Counted from the first letter of the stretch, positions 11,091 through 22,073 are shown. The stretch: 64,000 bases of DNA from Mesodorylaimus sp. YZB2_4 (GCA_030248295.1 JASANH010000583.1:186001-250000); one strand, 5' to 3'. Notes: generated by a model not told the origin, from the letters alone. Translations and numbers: made by a program.

Positions 11091-11505
11091 TAGCGTCGAA
11101 TTCTTTTTTTAGCACAGGCACATAATGTGACTATACAAAACTCTTGTTTATATTATCCTCAAACTTTCCTTCCACAGCCACTTTGCGTAGCAGCGGTGAC
11201 AATCTGTTTCCGACTACATAGTGTTCTGTAATATCGCAGTAATCACAAAAACCACCAAGACCACACCCTACGTCTGGTGGAAGCAGGGCTGATCCTTGAC
11301 CTTCACGAATTTTAGGCGGTGACATCGCTGCCTCACCACTGAAGTGACCACAAATAATATTGTCCATATATTCTTCAGACAGGCTTTCAGACAGCGCTAA
11401 TGATAAGTCGTCTATTGAACTGTAATGTCCATTTTTCAACTGACCCACTAGCACAGTAATAAATTCCGTTGGTTCTGAACCTAAGCAAACACACCCATCA
11501 GGCAC
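11091..11505 (-). pseudogene. Polinton penton (minor capsid) fragment
   Basis: The ORF reads LKNGHYSSIDDLSLALSESL (the penton segment that links the jelly-roll strands) and later YCDITEHYVVGNRLSPLLR, the conserved C-terminal block of Polinton pentons (YCDI...VGD...PLLR). An in-frame TAG follows at 11131-11133, then SHYVPVLKKEFDA continues the family pattern to about 11100, where homology stops abruptly. Role: vertex capsid protein in predicted virions. N-terminal strands are not recognisable. Confidence 0.7.
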
Positions 11506-12029
11506 TTCTATATTATACTAGGAATATGGATATATTAATTCGACGAGCGCAACTTCCAAGAGTCCAGTAAGTCTAATCATCCTTGGTGAAGGAGCCCGAA
11601 ATGCTAATGCGCTAGCATCACGAGTAATATTCGTAGGAAGTGTAAGGTAAGAATCTTAACCTGTCATTTTCCTGATGAAAATTTTGTAAGTGTTTTGATG
11701 TTAGGCTTGGCAAAATGTATCCCAAACAAGCACTCAAAAGCGGTATCCACACTTTTCCTTGTCTTTGTACAGCGTCAAGTTACCAATACTAGCAAGGATA
11801 ACAATGTAGACGGAAATGATTTGGCAAAAATATACAATTTCTTGCTTTGGGACTCGACTTCTCCAGAGTTTTTAATTAAACGCTCTTTCCTAAATCTGTG
11901 CCAATATTTTCACTTCCAGTGCGATTATAACTGCCTTCGTTATACGTCTCAAACACCTTACCTGTGCGCGGGTTCCTTCATTACTTGCGACTGTGAGACG
12001 CATGTCAATCCAGTGCTTTTTATACGAGC
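11506..12029. other. Polinton copy 1 interior, unassigned
   Basis: Between penton and integrase tail. A 125-codon plus-strand ORF (11695-12072) opposes the element direction and is not recognisable; the minus frames are broken. It probably contains the decayed N-terminal part of the penton. Confidence 0.3.
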
Positions 12030-13600
12030 TACTGCTTACAATTTTGTTATGTTCTCCTTGTTTATCCATTGATCAAACTCAGGACCATACCTGAGAAAGC
12101 GAACTAATGCTTGCCTCTTTCCTCCATCTACCCGTCTCTAACGCAAGATTTTTTTTATCTTATAACTTTGCGGCTCTGCGGCTTTTTGAATTTGGGCCTC
12201 ATAAAATATGCCTCCTACTGGCTCGCAATTCGTCGCTTAAAATTTACATACAGGCCCTGGGATTGCTTTCCGCGAAGTAATAATAAAAATCTCCCTGGTC
12301 AATTTGGCTCAAAACCTTTTTTGAATATCTCCTTGTTTTTGCTTATTCCAACGTGGTCACCTATGTTATACTTAAAGCGCGGCGGAGTTTTTACTTTATT
12401 TTCTGCTCGCTGAATTATCTAAATATCCATGTCACGAGCTCGATCTGGGGTTAGTTCTGCTGGTTTACACCCAATCATGCGATGCTTTAAATAATTTTAC
12501 GCCTCAACTAAGTTCTGTAGTACATCGACCCACTTGCGTGTATCCTTGTGGGTAAAACATTTCAACATTCTTGTTTTTGAAGTTCGATTCCAGCGTTCTA
12601 CAATCTGATGTCGCTCCTGGATACGTATGCATAGATTTTGTGCTCATCCAGCATGTTTTTAAAATGAAAATGTAAAAATGTAAATTCTTCGCCTGCATCA
12701 AACGTGCCCACACCAGGCTTACGTGCTGTTGATTTTAGAAGTTTCTCAAATGCTTTAGCGACCTCTGTCGACCTCTTTGTGCGTAAAGATGCACTACATC
12801 CATAACGGAATCCTGCGTCAATTATCTGTAACAGGTATGAATGGCCGTTATTATGCTTTTTGAATTTCGAGGTATCCACCAGGTCCATGTACCACAGTGC
12901 ATCCATTCCACAGCTAACGAGGAAACATTCCTGACTGTCTCTCGAAAATTGAAACGAAACTTTGCTTGAAAGTATTACACGGGCAGGGATTTGATGCTGA
13001 TTTTATTTCCCGTTTGCCCCTAGTTAACCAAAACATTACCACATGTCCGAGCACTAACTTCGACTACCCAAGTTTCCTGCGCGCGTGATCGTTCAGGATT
13101 GTCGAACTGGCAGTGCGTGCGCCTATGAATCGTGGCGCCCCGAGTTAAACTCTCACTCCGGACGTAATTACTCTTGCTTTTTCTCCTCCTACCGTGCTGG
13201 AACATTTGGTTATTTTCTGGTCAACCAGAGGCTACTGGGAAAATTAATCAGCATCAAAATTCATCCCTGCCCGTGTACTACTTTCACGCAAAGTTCCGTT
13301 TTGATCTGCAAGAGAAAATCGGGAATGTTTCCTCGTTAGTATTGGATTTCTAATAAAATTTATACATGCGGGCTTATGCAATGTGTAACTTTCATGCTGC
13401 GACATCCACTATTGTACTTCATCACGTTTTAATTCAGGTAATTGCTCTTTAGAAACCTTATAGAGATCATTAACGCTTGAAAAACAAGCTGGGTGATTAA
13501 CATTGAAATAAATGTTGCCTAGGACTTGGTCTTTCATCATCGTATTTAAGTATACTGTAACTGAACGTACGCTGCAACGAACTTTAATACTGTGCAAATT
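12030..13600 (-). pseudogene. Polinton integrase with chromodomain
   Basis: From 13520: VNHPACFSSVNDLYK (N-terminal Polinton integrase block), a stop, then MSQHESYTLHKPA. The catalytic core resumes at 12906 with DALWYMDLVD (first Asp), IIDAGFRYG, GTFDAGEEF (second Asp; usually TDKGTEF), and downstream, in another frame, VVERWNRTSKTRM (Glu). An SH3-like segment (YNIGDHVGISKNKEIF) and a chromodomain tail (LVRFLRYGPEFDQWI, about 12110-12060) complete it. Several stops and shifts plus a 426-bp insertion disable it. Removing the insertion leaves the flanking exon out of frame by one base. Confidence 0.85.
12914..13339. mobile_element. Non-autonomous TIR element (426 bp)
   Basis: The ends form inverted repeats of roughly 95 bp: CTAACGAGGAAACATTCC at 12914 and its complement ending at 13339, continuing with ACACGGGCAGGGAT and TTTTGATGCTGATT blocks. 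A TA lies at each end just inside C...G, so a TA target duplication (Tc1/mariner style) is likely. It interrupts the Polinton integrase between the N-terminal and core domains. No coding capacity. Confidence 0.7.
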
Positions 13601-13812
13601 TTTAGCTTTATAATGTCATTGTCATCGTTGTCGTTGTCTGCTTGTTCTTCCCATGCAATCCTACACGGCATTGATGTCCCTGCCTCCTCGCCAGGCAGCA
13701 TATAATTCTCATTCCTATCTCCGACTTGACTAGCTGTCACAATTACTCCTGTAGCTCCAATGGGCGCCCTCTGATTTTCAGCGATTAGTTTCTTGCGACC
13801 AAAGTCGAGCAA
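13546..13812 (-). CDS. Polinton copy 1 hypothetical ORF
   Basis: An 88-codon frame ending just before the integrase N-terminal block, with an Asp/Glu/Asn-rich stretch (EEQADNDNDDND). Position and strand suggest it is a remnant of the small core-like gene region or a linker. No domain recognised. A stop separates it from frames upstream at 13850. Confidence 0.25.
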   Translation of the reverse strand: MLDFGRKKLIAENQRAPIGATGVIVTASQVGDRNENYMLPGEEAGTSMPCRIAWEEQADNDNDDNDIIKLKICTVLKFVAAYVQLQYT

Positions 13813-13977
13813 AGTCGTGCACGAGATCTACTAGGTTTGTGTTTGGGTAGCGCTCGCCATGTGCAATCATCCCTCTATTTTTAGCGCAAGATATTTCACT
13901 ATTACGTTTTAGATAGCTGAGTAGTATACGTGCAGATTTCATATTTCTGGTTGGGATACCTTCTAATATGGTTTTAT

Positions 13978-14187
13978 CTAAGATGGTAAAATTCCTTTGT
14001 CTTGCTCAGGTTGTCCTGTTTCTAAAGGTACATCCCCTCTTCCGTCGTCTCTTCTTTGTGAATGAGTGAGGGGTGTACCAAGTGCATCTTCCCTCAATTT
14101 CATGTACCTCCGCAACACTTTATCGTGATTCAGTAGTTTGACATCAGGAGCGTCTCTGTTGTCTAGAATCGCACAAATTTTTTGCAT
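13978..14187 (-). CDS. Small Polinton ORF next to core-like gene
   Basis: A 69-residue ORF beginning MQKICAILDNRDAPDVKLLN and containing LRRYMKLREDAL, a helical pattern (short N-terminal turn, then a YL/YMKLRE helix) that I associate with the protein following the GG-hydrophobic core gene in animal Polintons. It starts 11 nt after the preceding stop (14199-14201), so the pair looks like a compact two-gene unit. Function unknown; structural or packaging role is inference only. Confidence 0.45.
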   Translation of the reverse strand: MQKICAILDNRDAPDVKLLNHDKVLRRYMKLREDALGTPLTHSQRRDDGRGDVPLETGQPEQDKGILPS

Positions 14188-14198
14188 CTAAACCAGCC

Positions 14199-14645
14199 TT
14201 ATTGGGGCACTGCTGGAGGGAGCACTTGCCTGACGTAAGCTTCCTTAGATACTGGCACCAGCATCACTTTCTTGTTGGGCATTGTCTTTTTTTTTTGGTT
14301 TTCTGATGATCGCAATAAACTAGCAAATAATCCACCACCAGCACTTATAATTAGTGCGAGCAAGAATGGGAGAAGTCCACCTTTCTGAATAAATGGTTCA
14401 CGTTTTTATTCGGGAGAGGCCTTTCGCTGCGCCAAAGTTCGTAATGCAGCTCTTTGACGATGTAAAGCCTTCCTGTCGCTGGATTTTAGATGGATATTGC
14501 CTTGGAGAATATTGTTAGCGCAGTCGCAATTACGAAGAATCAAGTCTTCTGGCGCAGCTTTCGAAAAGGTCCTCCTCTTTTGTCGTTTAACTTTCTTGAT
14601 ATAGCGAAGTAGCTGCAAGTTTCGCTTCAATCGAGTGCCAACCAT
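14199..14645 (-). pseudogene. Polinton core-like protein with GG-hydrophobic motif
   Basis: The first part (79 residues) is Lys/Arg-rich helical sequence (LKRNLQLLRYIKKVKRQKRR). A TAA at 14406-14408 is followed in the same frame by KGGLLPFLLALIISAGGG, a short membrane-like hairpin reminiscent of adenovirus core protein X and its Polinton counterparts, then a basic tail. Either a nonsense mutation or two adjacent ORFs; continuity of the frame favours one gene with one stop. Expected role: DNA-associated virion core or membrane interaction. Confidence 0.55.
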
Positions 14646-14669
14646 CCTCTTACAAATACCATTCTAAAG

Positions 14670-15378
14670 CTAACTGCTGCATTTCCAAGCTCTTTGATTT
14701 ATAGGCGTATATACAACAGTTGGTTCTCCTGGAGAGATTTTTGCGCGAAGGCGAGCATGACGCAAAACACTTCTGCGTCCAATTAACGAATAGAGATACC
14801 TGAGGGGTTCTCGTGTCGCGTCTGCGTAACTCTGCTGAAAATATTTTATATCGCCTAGAAATAATTGTCGGGCTAAATTTGCAACCTGTAGTTTTTTAGC
14901 AGGATTTTTTATCAAGATCGAATACTGACTATTACTGCGCGAAGTCCAATCTCCAAAAAATAGCATTTTGTGTCAACAGGATGCATGAAATACCCCAATG
15001 ATGGCATCCACGCGTAGATAGAGTTAGCAACATGGTGTTGTTATCGTTGCACTCGCTCTCGATTATGAGGTCATACAATATCACTAATGAACCTTTACTG
15101 ATGTTCGAAAACTCAGGCACTCCTTCGATGAATGCTATTTCAGGGTCTCGATTCAATTCTCCATACATAGGTTGATTTTCGAAGTAGCACCAGTACACAC
15201 GAGTTGGCAATGGGGAGACCATTTCATACCTATTTTTAATTAGCTGTCCGATGATTTTGCTTTTACCTGCTTTTGTGGCTCCAATAATGGTACAAAGAAA
15301 CTTTGCAGCCGTGCTGTATCCATACTTTTTACTACACTGAAAATTCCCGTTTTTTAGTAACCGAAAAAAGCATTTCAC
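14670..15378 (-). pseudogene. A32/FtsK-like genome packaging ATPase
   Basis: From 15378: TIIGATKAGKSKIIGQLI (Walker A, GxxxxGKS), LVILYDLIIE (Walker B region, where the first of two expected acidic residues is Tyr), and GISCILLTQN (sensor-like block). The frame then ends at 14932, while the overlapping frame from 14966 continues the family C-terminus: SILIKNPAKKLQVANLARQL and SYADATREPL. So one gene with a one-base shift near 14950-14966. Role in relatives: pumps the genome into capsids. Confidence 0.8.
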
Positions 15379-16640
15379 GTCTCATATTGACAAGAAACGT
15401 AACCATATTGGTAGTACAGTTGATAACAGTCAACTATCATAATCTGAGTGCAGTATTATAATTGATAGAAGGTACAATGATGTACACCGTGTAAGTGGCC
15501 TCTACTGATCCTAATTTCGCGTTTGGTTGGTTTGGCAGTAGAATATGTCGTTCGTTATGTAGGTATCGTTCATTGTGGAGCGACCAGTTTCAGTTTTTGA
15601 CGATTTTCAAGGCCATAGGGAAAGAACCGAGGCGAATCTAACAAAATCAATCATTTTATCGCTATAGAGCCCCTAATTAACCTGCGGTCAATCTGAATTT
15701 ACAAATCCGAGTTCCGATTCTTATTGCCATCGAATTAAGCCAGTGTGTGCAGCGGAAGGTAGGCAGATTGACTGTCTTTCGAAGTGACTGATAGATAGAC
15801 GTATCTCACGAGGACCAATTGATTCCGTATTTCACACATATCGATTTTCGCTCTAAAATTTTCTTCTAAGCCCTTGAAATGCTCTTGACGCTTTTGAAAA
15901 AATGAAGGTCGATGACAACGAAGATTTCATAAGGGATCAAGATTGCGAACAGCAATTATCCTTCGCTGGAGAAGCTTATCGGTTCGAGCCTTCAAATTAA
16001 AATGAACGCTTACGGCAACTGTTGGATGAGAGGAAAAGACAGTTGGCTGCGAGCCACAGGTGAATGACCAAGTCTGCTTTTTTGTTTCCTTCGCCACTTT
16101 TCTCGATTACGTAAAGTTGGGTTTTCCTATTATACTGTAGGACAAACAATGTGCCCTGTGCAAGAATCAATTACGATCGTCTCGCAAATTTATCCTGGTG
16201 CTTATGCAAGCCCGACGGAACAGGCGGTCATGGCTGCACAACAGAGCATAGATTTCCAAAATCTTGTTTTTGTTGGAAGGAGGCAGCCGCTTTTGGTACC
16301 CAGTCAGGAATGGCATACCATGCTCGAATGAGTCGGAGCAACTGCATCGTCAATGCGGATAGATTTTACGAACGAGTCTTAGCACCGCTGGTAAGAAGCC
16401 TCGAAACTTTTACTTATTTTTATTATCTCTGACCTTTTACTACTACGTTTTAGATACTACGGCTATTTGGGCATGACAATAAGCATAACTAACCATAATG
16501 TGCGCTGAAGGTCCTACTTGACAAAGAAGGAAGGTAACGATTCGAAAAAGGATGGTCAAAACGAGGAATCTGGTGGATTGTAACCTGTCGAAGAGAAAAG
16601 AAAGCTTATCCCTACCTTCCTAAGATATTGCCCGCCATTA
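15379..16640. other. Unassigned stretch before OTU gene
   Basis: No clear gene. A plus-strand Cys-rich frame at 16149-16432 might be an upstream exon of the OTU protein; it has no recognised domain. A TATA-like AT-rich region and short direct repeats only. Confidence 0.3.
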
Positions 16641-16679
16641 TGCACGAAAGATCGTCGACATCCCTCGATTTCGGTGTCC

Positions 16680-17692
16680 ATGGAAAAACAAATTCTCCAC
16701 ACAGCTCCGACGATTCTTATCTCGTCTCAGCACTACGCATACGGGTACAGTCAGTTCGAACCGATACCAGTTCTAGGAGACGGCAACTGCTTTTATACAA
16801 GCATCAGTCATTTCACTGATCAACGGGTGTCCCTGGACCAGGTGAGGAGCACTGTGCATGATTTTCACTTCACGTGCAGCAACAACAACGTCTTAGCAAT
16901 CGTCAGTTCGTGCAGGGCGATCCTGCCAGTTATCCGCGTGCTAATGTGCTGTCCACAGCTGACAGCAGGCGACCCTGGGCAGGCGAGAACGAATTTGTCG
17001 TCGTTGCGGCCATATTGCACAGACCGTTGTATCTCTTTCGACCTTCTCGCAGTAATCCTCGACCACAGGATTTCCACGTTAAACGATTTCTCCTTGTCTT
17101 CCAAATGTCACTTCCCTGGCGAGTGAGAGGTGACCCAGAGTACCCGATCGTGTTGAGATGCACTACGCCCAGTATAATGCACTTCGAAGCAATGTTGCTG
17201 AGACGGGAGGCCAGCGCCTTTACCTCGCCCGCGCCAAAAATGCCCCGGCTGCGCCACTTCGATGATAAGACTTCAACGGCATTCCCTGTGAAAAGCCCTC
17301 CACCACCATCAACAGCCACCAGCGTTAAAAATCTGCAGCGGAAAATGGGATTGATTAGCTTGGCTCAGGAAAAACAACGTCTAATCAAAGAAAATGAAGC
17401 GCACAAGAAGAAAATAAGAGAATTTGAATTGCATTTGAAACGCATGCGAGAAACTAGGCAGCCACACAGTGAAACAGGCACGTTGAGCAGAAACTCGCAT
17501 GAAAAATTATTGGCAAAGATAGCATTGTTGGAGAAGCAGGAGAAGGAGAGAGGTGTCCACCACACTTTAGAAGCAGTGGCCGTCGACCCGGCCAACCCAT
17601 GGCTTACAAGAGTGCGCAAAGTTGACACAGCACATTACAAGACTCACGTCCATATTCCAGAGTCACGCGGCCCTTTTAGTGCTATGTCTTAG
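16680..17692 (+). CDS. OTU-domain cysteine protease, transposon-associated
   Basis: Exon 1 (ATG at 16680) contains PIPVLGDGNCFYTSIS, the OTU catalytic Asp/Cys box (DGNC). A 38-bp GT-AG intron (16842-16879) joins in frame to exon 2. There WAGENEFVVVAAIL matches the OTU W-G-E-EL-A block and SIMHFEAML holds the catalytic His. So the triad is visible. The C-terminal half (after residue 180) is a basic coiled coil (AQEKQRLIKENEAHKKKIRE). OTU enzymes remove ubiquitin; several large eukaryotic transposons carry them. It is followed on the same strand by transposase-like modules, so membership of an element is likely. The stop at 17690-17692 may be a splice point. Confidence 0.7.
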
Positions 17693-17728
17693 GACGTTGG
17701 ACACTGACGTATCTGAATTATAGACGAT

Positions 17729-18291
17729 GTGAATGAGTTGTTGGCAGGGGAGCCAACTTCAAGAGAAAAATCTTCATTGCTAACGTCATACCTGAAAGAA
17801 AACAAAGACATTATGCAAGACATGGCAGAATCTGGCAAGCTATCTATGTTCACAAGACAACTCAGCAGAGCGCGAAGTTTTGATTTGCAGCTGGAGCTAA
17901 ACATGCCACACGCCAAAATGCGCCTCCTGCAACATCGTTTAAGGCAATTTGGGGGGAGGGGGTGGGACAATCGCGCAAAGATATATCGGATCGCTTTAAT
18001 GATACAAAAATGATTTAGTGCACAGTGACCCTGCAAGAAACAGTGGACGGAAAGAAAACTGACGTCGGAAGGCATTGCATTCGTACACCCAGTCTGAGCA
18101 AGTACCCGTACACAGCACGCATGTACAATGAAACGAGACAGAGAAATCCCATGGTGGCTGACGAGCGTTTCGAGCAACACATATGGATTGGGCTAGGAGG
18201 AGACACCGATGGCGGAACCACTATAATCGTGTTCTGCTTTAGGAATGGTGAGCAAGCTTTTAGCGCTAACAATATTAAAGGACAACAATAG
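17729..18291 (+). pseudogene. Transposase-like module X, N-terminal part
   Basis: Two consecutive open frames. The first is helical (LKENKDIMQDMAESGKLS...). The second contains QHIWIGLGGDTDGGTTIIVF, resembling the [KI]GGDKGG block of long uncharacterised transposase-like proteins common in invertebrate genomes. The TGA at 18011-18013 separates them in different frames. The downstream part of this type of protein appears again at 21360-21773, so the sequence between may be inserted. Confidence 0.4.
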
Positions 18292-18299
18292 GGCACGCT

Positions 18300-19100
18300 T
18301 GGCATGGTGTAAAAACACCTGTGTTTTTAGGATGTTCAGTTTCAAAATGATCTGTGCGTAACTCTTGTATCGCTATAAAATTCAGCTCAAGTTTTGAAGA
18401 GCGCCCATGATTTTCGCCGCTCATTACAGCCCGCGCTGCAAATTACTACTGTATACAAGGCCATGCCTCTCTCCCTCGGTCGCCCATCGTTCGCTCGCTA
18501 GTTCAGCGTGCTCGCGCGACCACGCCTATCGCTCGCTCATGGAGCCCAATTGCGAGACCACGATTCTCGCTCGCTCGTTCGCTCAGCCTGCCAGAGGCCA
18601 GAAGCTGACAAGAAGACAAACTAGGCATCAACCCTGAAGCGTCATCGATATGGCAACGTCGAAGGTCGGTCCCCATCGCCCATTTTGGCGGATTCGAAGT
18701 TAAAGAAAGTGTCCTGGAGCAGGAGCTTGTTTTTGAAACTGTACCCAGCGAGGCATTATTAGAAGAAGCGATGGAAGGACAGGTCTAGAATTGGGGCGAC
18801 GATTCAAAGAGACAAGACGATGCGGACGCGCTCGAGGCTGATGAAAGAGAACCGTTTTTTATGATCGGCCAAAACGGAACACAGGTATTGCACGCGCCCC
18901 GGCTTCTGGGAAAATGTAAGTAACAAAGATGCTGCCACTTTTTCTGCCTCCTTGCTCATAGAGGATTTTAGTGTGACTGTACATGCCATGAGAAGAGGGA
19001 GCATGTTCGTACCTTGCAGTCTGAGAAAGGGGTATTCCGTCGAGTTATTTTTTAAGGTGCTTTGTATGTTTAGATTATTTCAAGAATTTCAGCATAAGTA
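18300..19100. other. No supported gene; CGCTCG-rich block
   Basis: 18480-18580 is rich in CGCTCGCT repeats. The rest shows short frames with a possible 5' exon near 18660-18900 (GT-AG style boundaries) that I could not join with confidence. Confidence 0.3.
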
Positions 19101-20940
19101 CCTGTCGTCGAAAATGTGGTCTGGGCAGTGCACAGTCATTTGCTCAATTGGCAAACAAGCGCCGTTTGATTGTCGAAGAGGACAGCCTTCGACAATTAGT
19201 AATGTGCGTTCGATGCCCAGCCTGGGGTTGCGGCGGAATAATGGAGGAGAACACGATACAAGCTCATGTGAGTGGTAGCTCGTTGTATTGTATCTGTCGT
19301 GCGTAAAACCAGCTTCTCAGCTGCCAGGGGTGGGGCTGCTTTGATTGGCTGGCGGGGCAACTTCAGCTGGCGAGCTGGCGGGCTAGGAGGCAGGTTTATA
19401 TGTTGCTCATTGTTCAGCAGCTTTTCTAGTTAGCTTCTGCGCGAAGCGCGTAGCCGTGTATCGATCGATGCGCACAAAAACCCAGCGAGCCGAGGCCCTT
19501 TGCGGCGAACTTTAGCTGCCTGGCTGGCGGGCTGGTGAGGCAGAGTTGACGTTTTTTAGCCAGCTTTTCTGTCAGCTTCTGTGCGAAGCGCATATCCATA
19601 TCGATCGATGCGCACAAAAACCAGCAGTGCGCTCTGTGAGAGCTCCTGTATGCGTACAGTACTTGCTTGGCTGGAAAACCACAGAGATTCGTCTTTGCCT
19701 TTCTGAAATTCGGGTCCAACTTAACAGTGACTTAGCAACTCGGGACGTGCGATTGCTCTGCACACTGACATTGCTCATGCTTTCTTACATTTCAGGCAGA
19801 GGCGTATGCTACACGAATCACAGCGTTGTGCAAAGGACCAAGGCATACTTTTTCTTGGGCAACTTCATCGGTGGCGCAACATGCGACCAAGGCACGATCG
19901 GCCATGTATTCTCTGAATATTTTTGCTCCAGCTGCAATTGCTGTGTCAGGCAACAATTATGCGAGAAGTCGGAAATTCGCCAAGGTACAGTAGCTCATAG
20001 TGAGATGTTTTAACCCTTCTAGATTAATTATATCTTGCAGGCTCTCAATCTGCAAATAGGCGGTCAAACGCACCATGACCGTGTTCCAAGAGGCTGCGTG
20101 ATGCCTGTGGTCTAGGAATGCACTGATGCCACCCAACAAGAGATGTATGCTCACCTCCGCCAGTTGAAGAAACCCGTTTTTCTCGAAGGCGATGGACAGT
20201 TTGACTCACCTGGATCATGCGCAAAGACTTGTACCTATTCGATGGCAGTGGCTGGGCTTGGCTGCGCTTGGTGGAACATCTGCAAGGTAACCACGAGCGT
20301 TTCGCTGATCCCACTTAATGCCAGGAAGACGCCGCTCTAGGTGTCGCCTCATCCTCAGCCGCGTTAAGAGCCCTGTAGAAATATGTTGTGGGCGTATCCA
20401 AATTGGCGGACCAACTTTGCCGCTTCAGGTAACTAGCTCATTCATTTTTGCTCGTCACTCTTAAAGACAATTCTTTCTTTAGACATACGGGCTTCCTTTA
20501 GGTTTTCCACTCGACTAGCCTCGCCTATGCAGCCAAGCGCCACGACTATGACTACGACGTATTACGAATGCTGGAGAAACTGGCTGTCCTCGATCAAAAC
20601 CATCATGTTTATCGGCCGTTAATCATGGACTCGCGGACAGGCAAGCCAAAAGTAAGCAATCATTGGTCCGAGGCCTCGAAGGCGCACGTCCTCGTCTTTG
20701 TCAAGGTATGAGTCTTGTATATGCTTCTTCTGCTTGTGTGTCCTCTTCGTTTTCTCACTTGCAGGAGCCAAAGACGTACGAGTATATCTGTCACTTGATG
20801 GCAGCCATCTAGGAGAGGCGGGTAACGACGGACTTTAATTTTTCTTGTGGACCAGTATTTCTTTCCCAGGAGCATCCAAATCACTTGCAACCATCAATCG
20901 CCTTGCATCAGGAGCGACCAGTGGACACCTACCAGGAGTG
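19101..20940 (+). pseudogene. Transposase-like module Y (DSPG family)
   Basis: Several exon-like frames in order: a zinc-binding-like CVRCPAWGCGGIM (about 19210) before a GTGAGT donor; an exon after TTTCAG near 19796 with a helix MYSLNIFAPAAIAVSGNNYA; after TTGCAG near 20040 a block ending FLEGDGQFDSPGSCAKTCTY, the Asp-containing GDGR-DSPG-AK-TY signature of a widespread invertebrate transposase-like family; and later LAYAAKRHDYDYDVLRMLEK and EPKTYEYICHLMAAI. A stop (TAG at 20113) and frame changes show decay. Superfamily name uncertain. Confidence 0.5.
19365..19640. repeat. Diverged tandem duplication, ~140-bp unit
   Basis: TCGATCGATGCGCACAAAAA occurs at 19461 and again at 19601, with flanking GCTGGCGGGCT and AGCTTCTG-GCGAAGCGC blocks in the same order, giving two copies of a unit of about 140 bp inside the intron-like gap of module Y. 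Confidence 0.7.
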
Positions 20941-21066
20941 GTTGTAAGTAGAGGAAACTCATTTCTAACTCGTGCACTCTAGATCTTTTTTTTGCAGCTC
21001 TCTGTTTCTCTCTCACCGCACTGACAACTCAGACGGTCACAGCGTCGATGGGAGCAGCTGTAGATA

Positions 21067-21773
21067 TTGCATGTAGAGGAGCAACAAGACGTCATTCGAA
21101 AAGATGATAAGCGATGGCATTGCCCAGAATGCAGGGGACAAAATACCACGCCCTCCTCTATATTGCAAAAGGCGACAGCATACGAGCAAGAAATGCAGGA
21201 AAATGCTGGACGCATTGAGGAGGGGAAGCAAAAACTGACATGCGACTTGGAGCACTTTGATGCGGGTTAGAGACACGCAGACGGAGAGGCAACCAAACGA
21301 TTCTACGAGAATTAGAGAAGCTACAAATCGGCAAGACTGCGTACCACAGTGGACAATATGTGGGAAACCACATTCACAAGATGACCCTTGTGAACGGCCC
21401 TGCGATAATGACAGAGTGTTTGGCCAGCAAAGAGCTAATGGAGGTAAAACTGCAGCAGCTATTCACAGACTTATTGACCAGTATAGCCCACGTCAGCAGT
21501 CTGATTGGCGAGGCCAGATTTCTCAATCAAGAAGAAATGAACAATCTTACTCAGGCCTGCTTAGACGTCGCCTCTCGATTTGAAGTTTTGAAGCTGGCAG
21601 TGCCCGATATGACAATTACATCGAAGCTGCACATTCTCGTCGAATATGTCCCACAGTTTCTAAGACGCGCCAATACAGTCGGTCTTATCTCGGAGGATGG
21701 ACTAGAAAGTCTGCACGCAAATTTGAATCAAGTCGCTCGCCGATATGCCTGCTTGCGGAGAATAATCAGGTGA
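21067..21773 (+). pseudogene. Transposase-like module X, C-terminal part
   Basis: The frame at 21067-21270 has a CPEC zinc-like pair (WHCPECRGQN) and a coiled coil. 21340-21773 reads YHSGQYVGNHIHKM across a frame change, then TSKLHILVEYVPQFLRR and LISEDGLESLHANLNQVARRY, the C-terminal KLH--HVP--GLFSE-G-E--H block seen in uncharacterised transposase-like proteins. This fits the partner of the GGDxGG block at 18200, implying an insertion of module Y between them. Function inferred only from this family resemblance. Confidence 0.45.
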
Positions 21774-22073
21774 TGCGGTCGATGATCAAAAAACACCAGG
21801 TAGGACACATGAGACAAAAAACAGTGCACACCAAGGAATTTTGATGAGTCGCTGTTACTCAAGATATGATTTCTTTGGTTTTTTAATTGCATCAATGGAG
21901 TACAGCCATGCACATGAATTAAATATATTATAAATTGTGCCTGCCTACAGTACAACCCAAAAAACGTGCAATGCTACGCAGGCGTTGGTGCGGCTAAGCG
22001 GAGCTTAAGGCTCGTACATACTCTCGTCGTATCGACGAGACGAGCAAAAAACGAGCCCACACTCAAACCCGAA

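Larger units (their letters stand above)
11091..15378 (-). mobile_element. Polinton/Maverick copy 1 (degraded)
   Basis: Gene order on the minus strand: packaging ATPase, GG-hydrophobic core-like gene, small ORF, integrase with chromodomain, penton. These are hallmark Polinton genes in one orientation. DNA polymerase B, protease and major capsid are not seen. The right end near 15380 and left end near 11090 appear to be breakpoints; no terminal inverted repeats were found. A TIR element is nested in the integrase. Confidence 0.85.
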
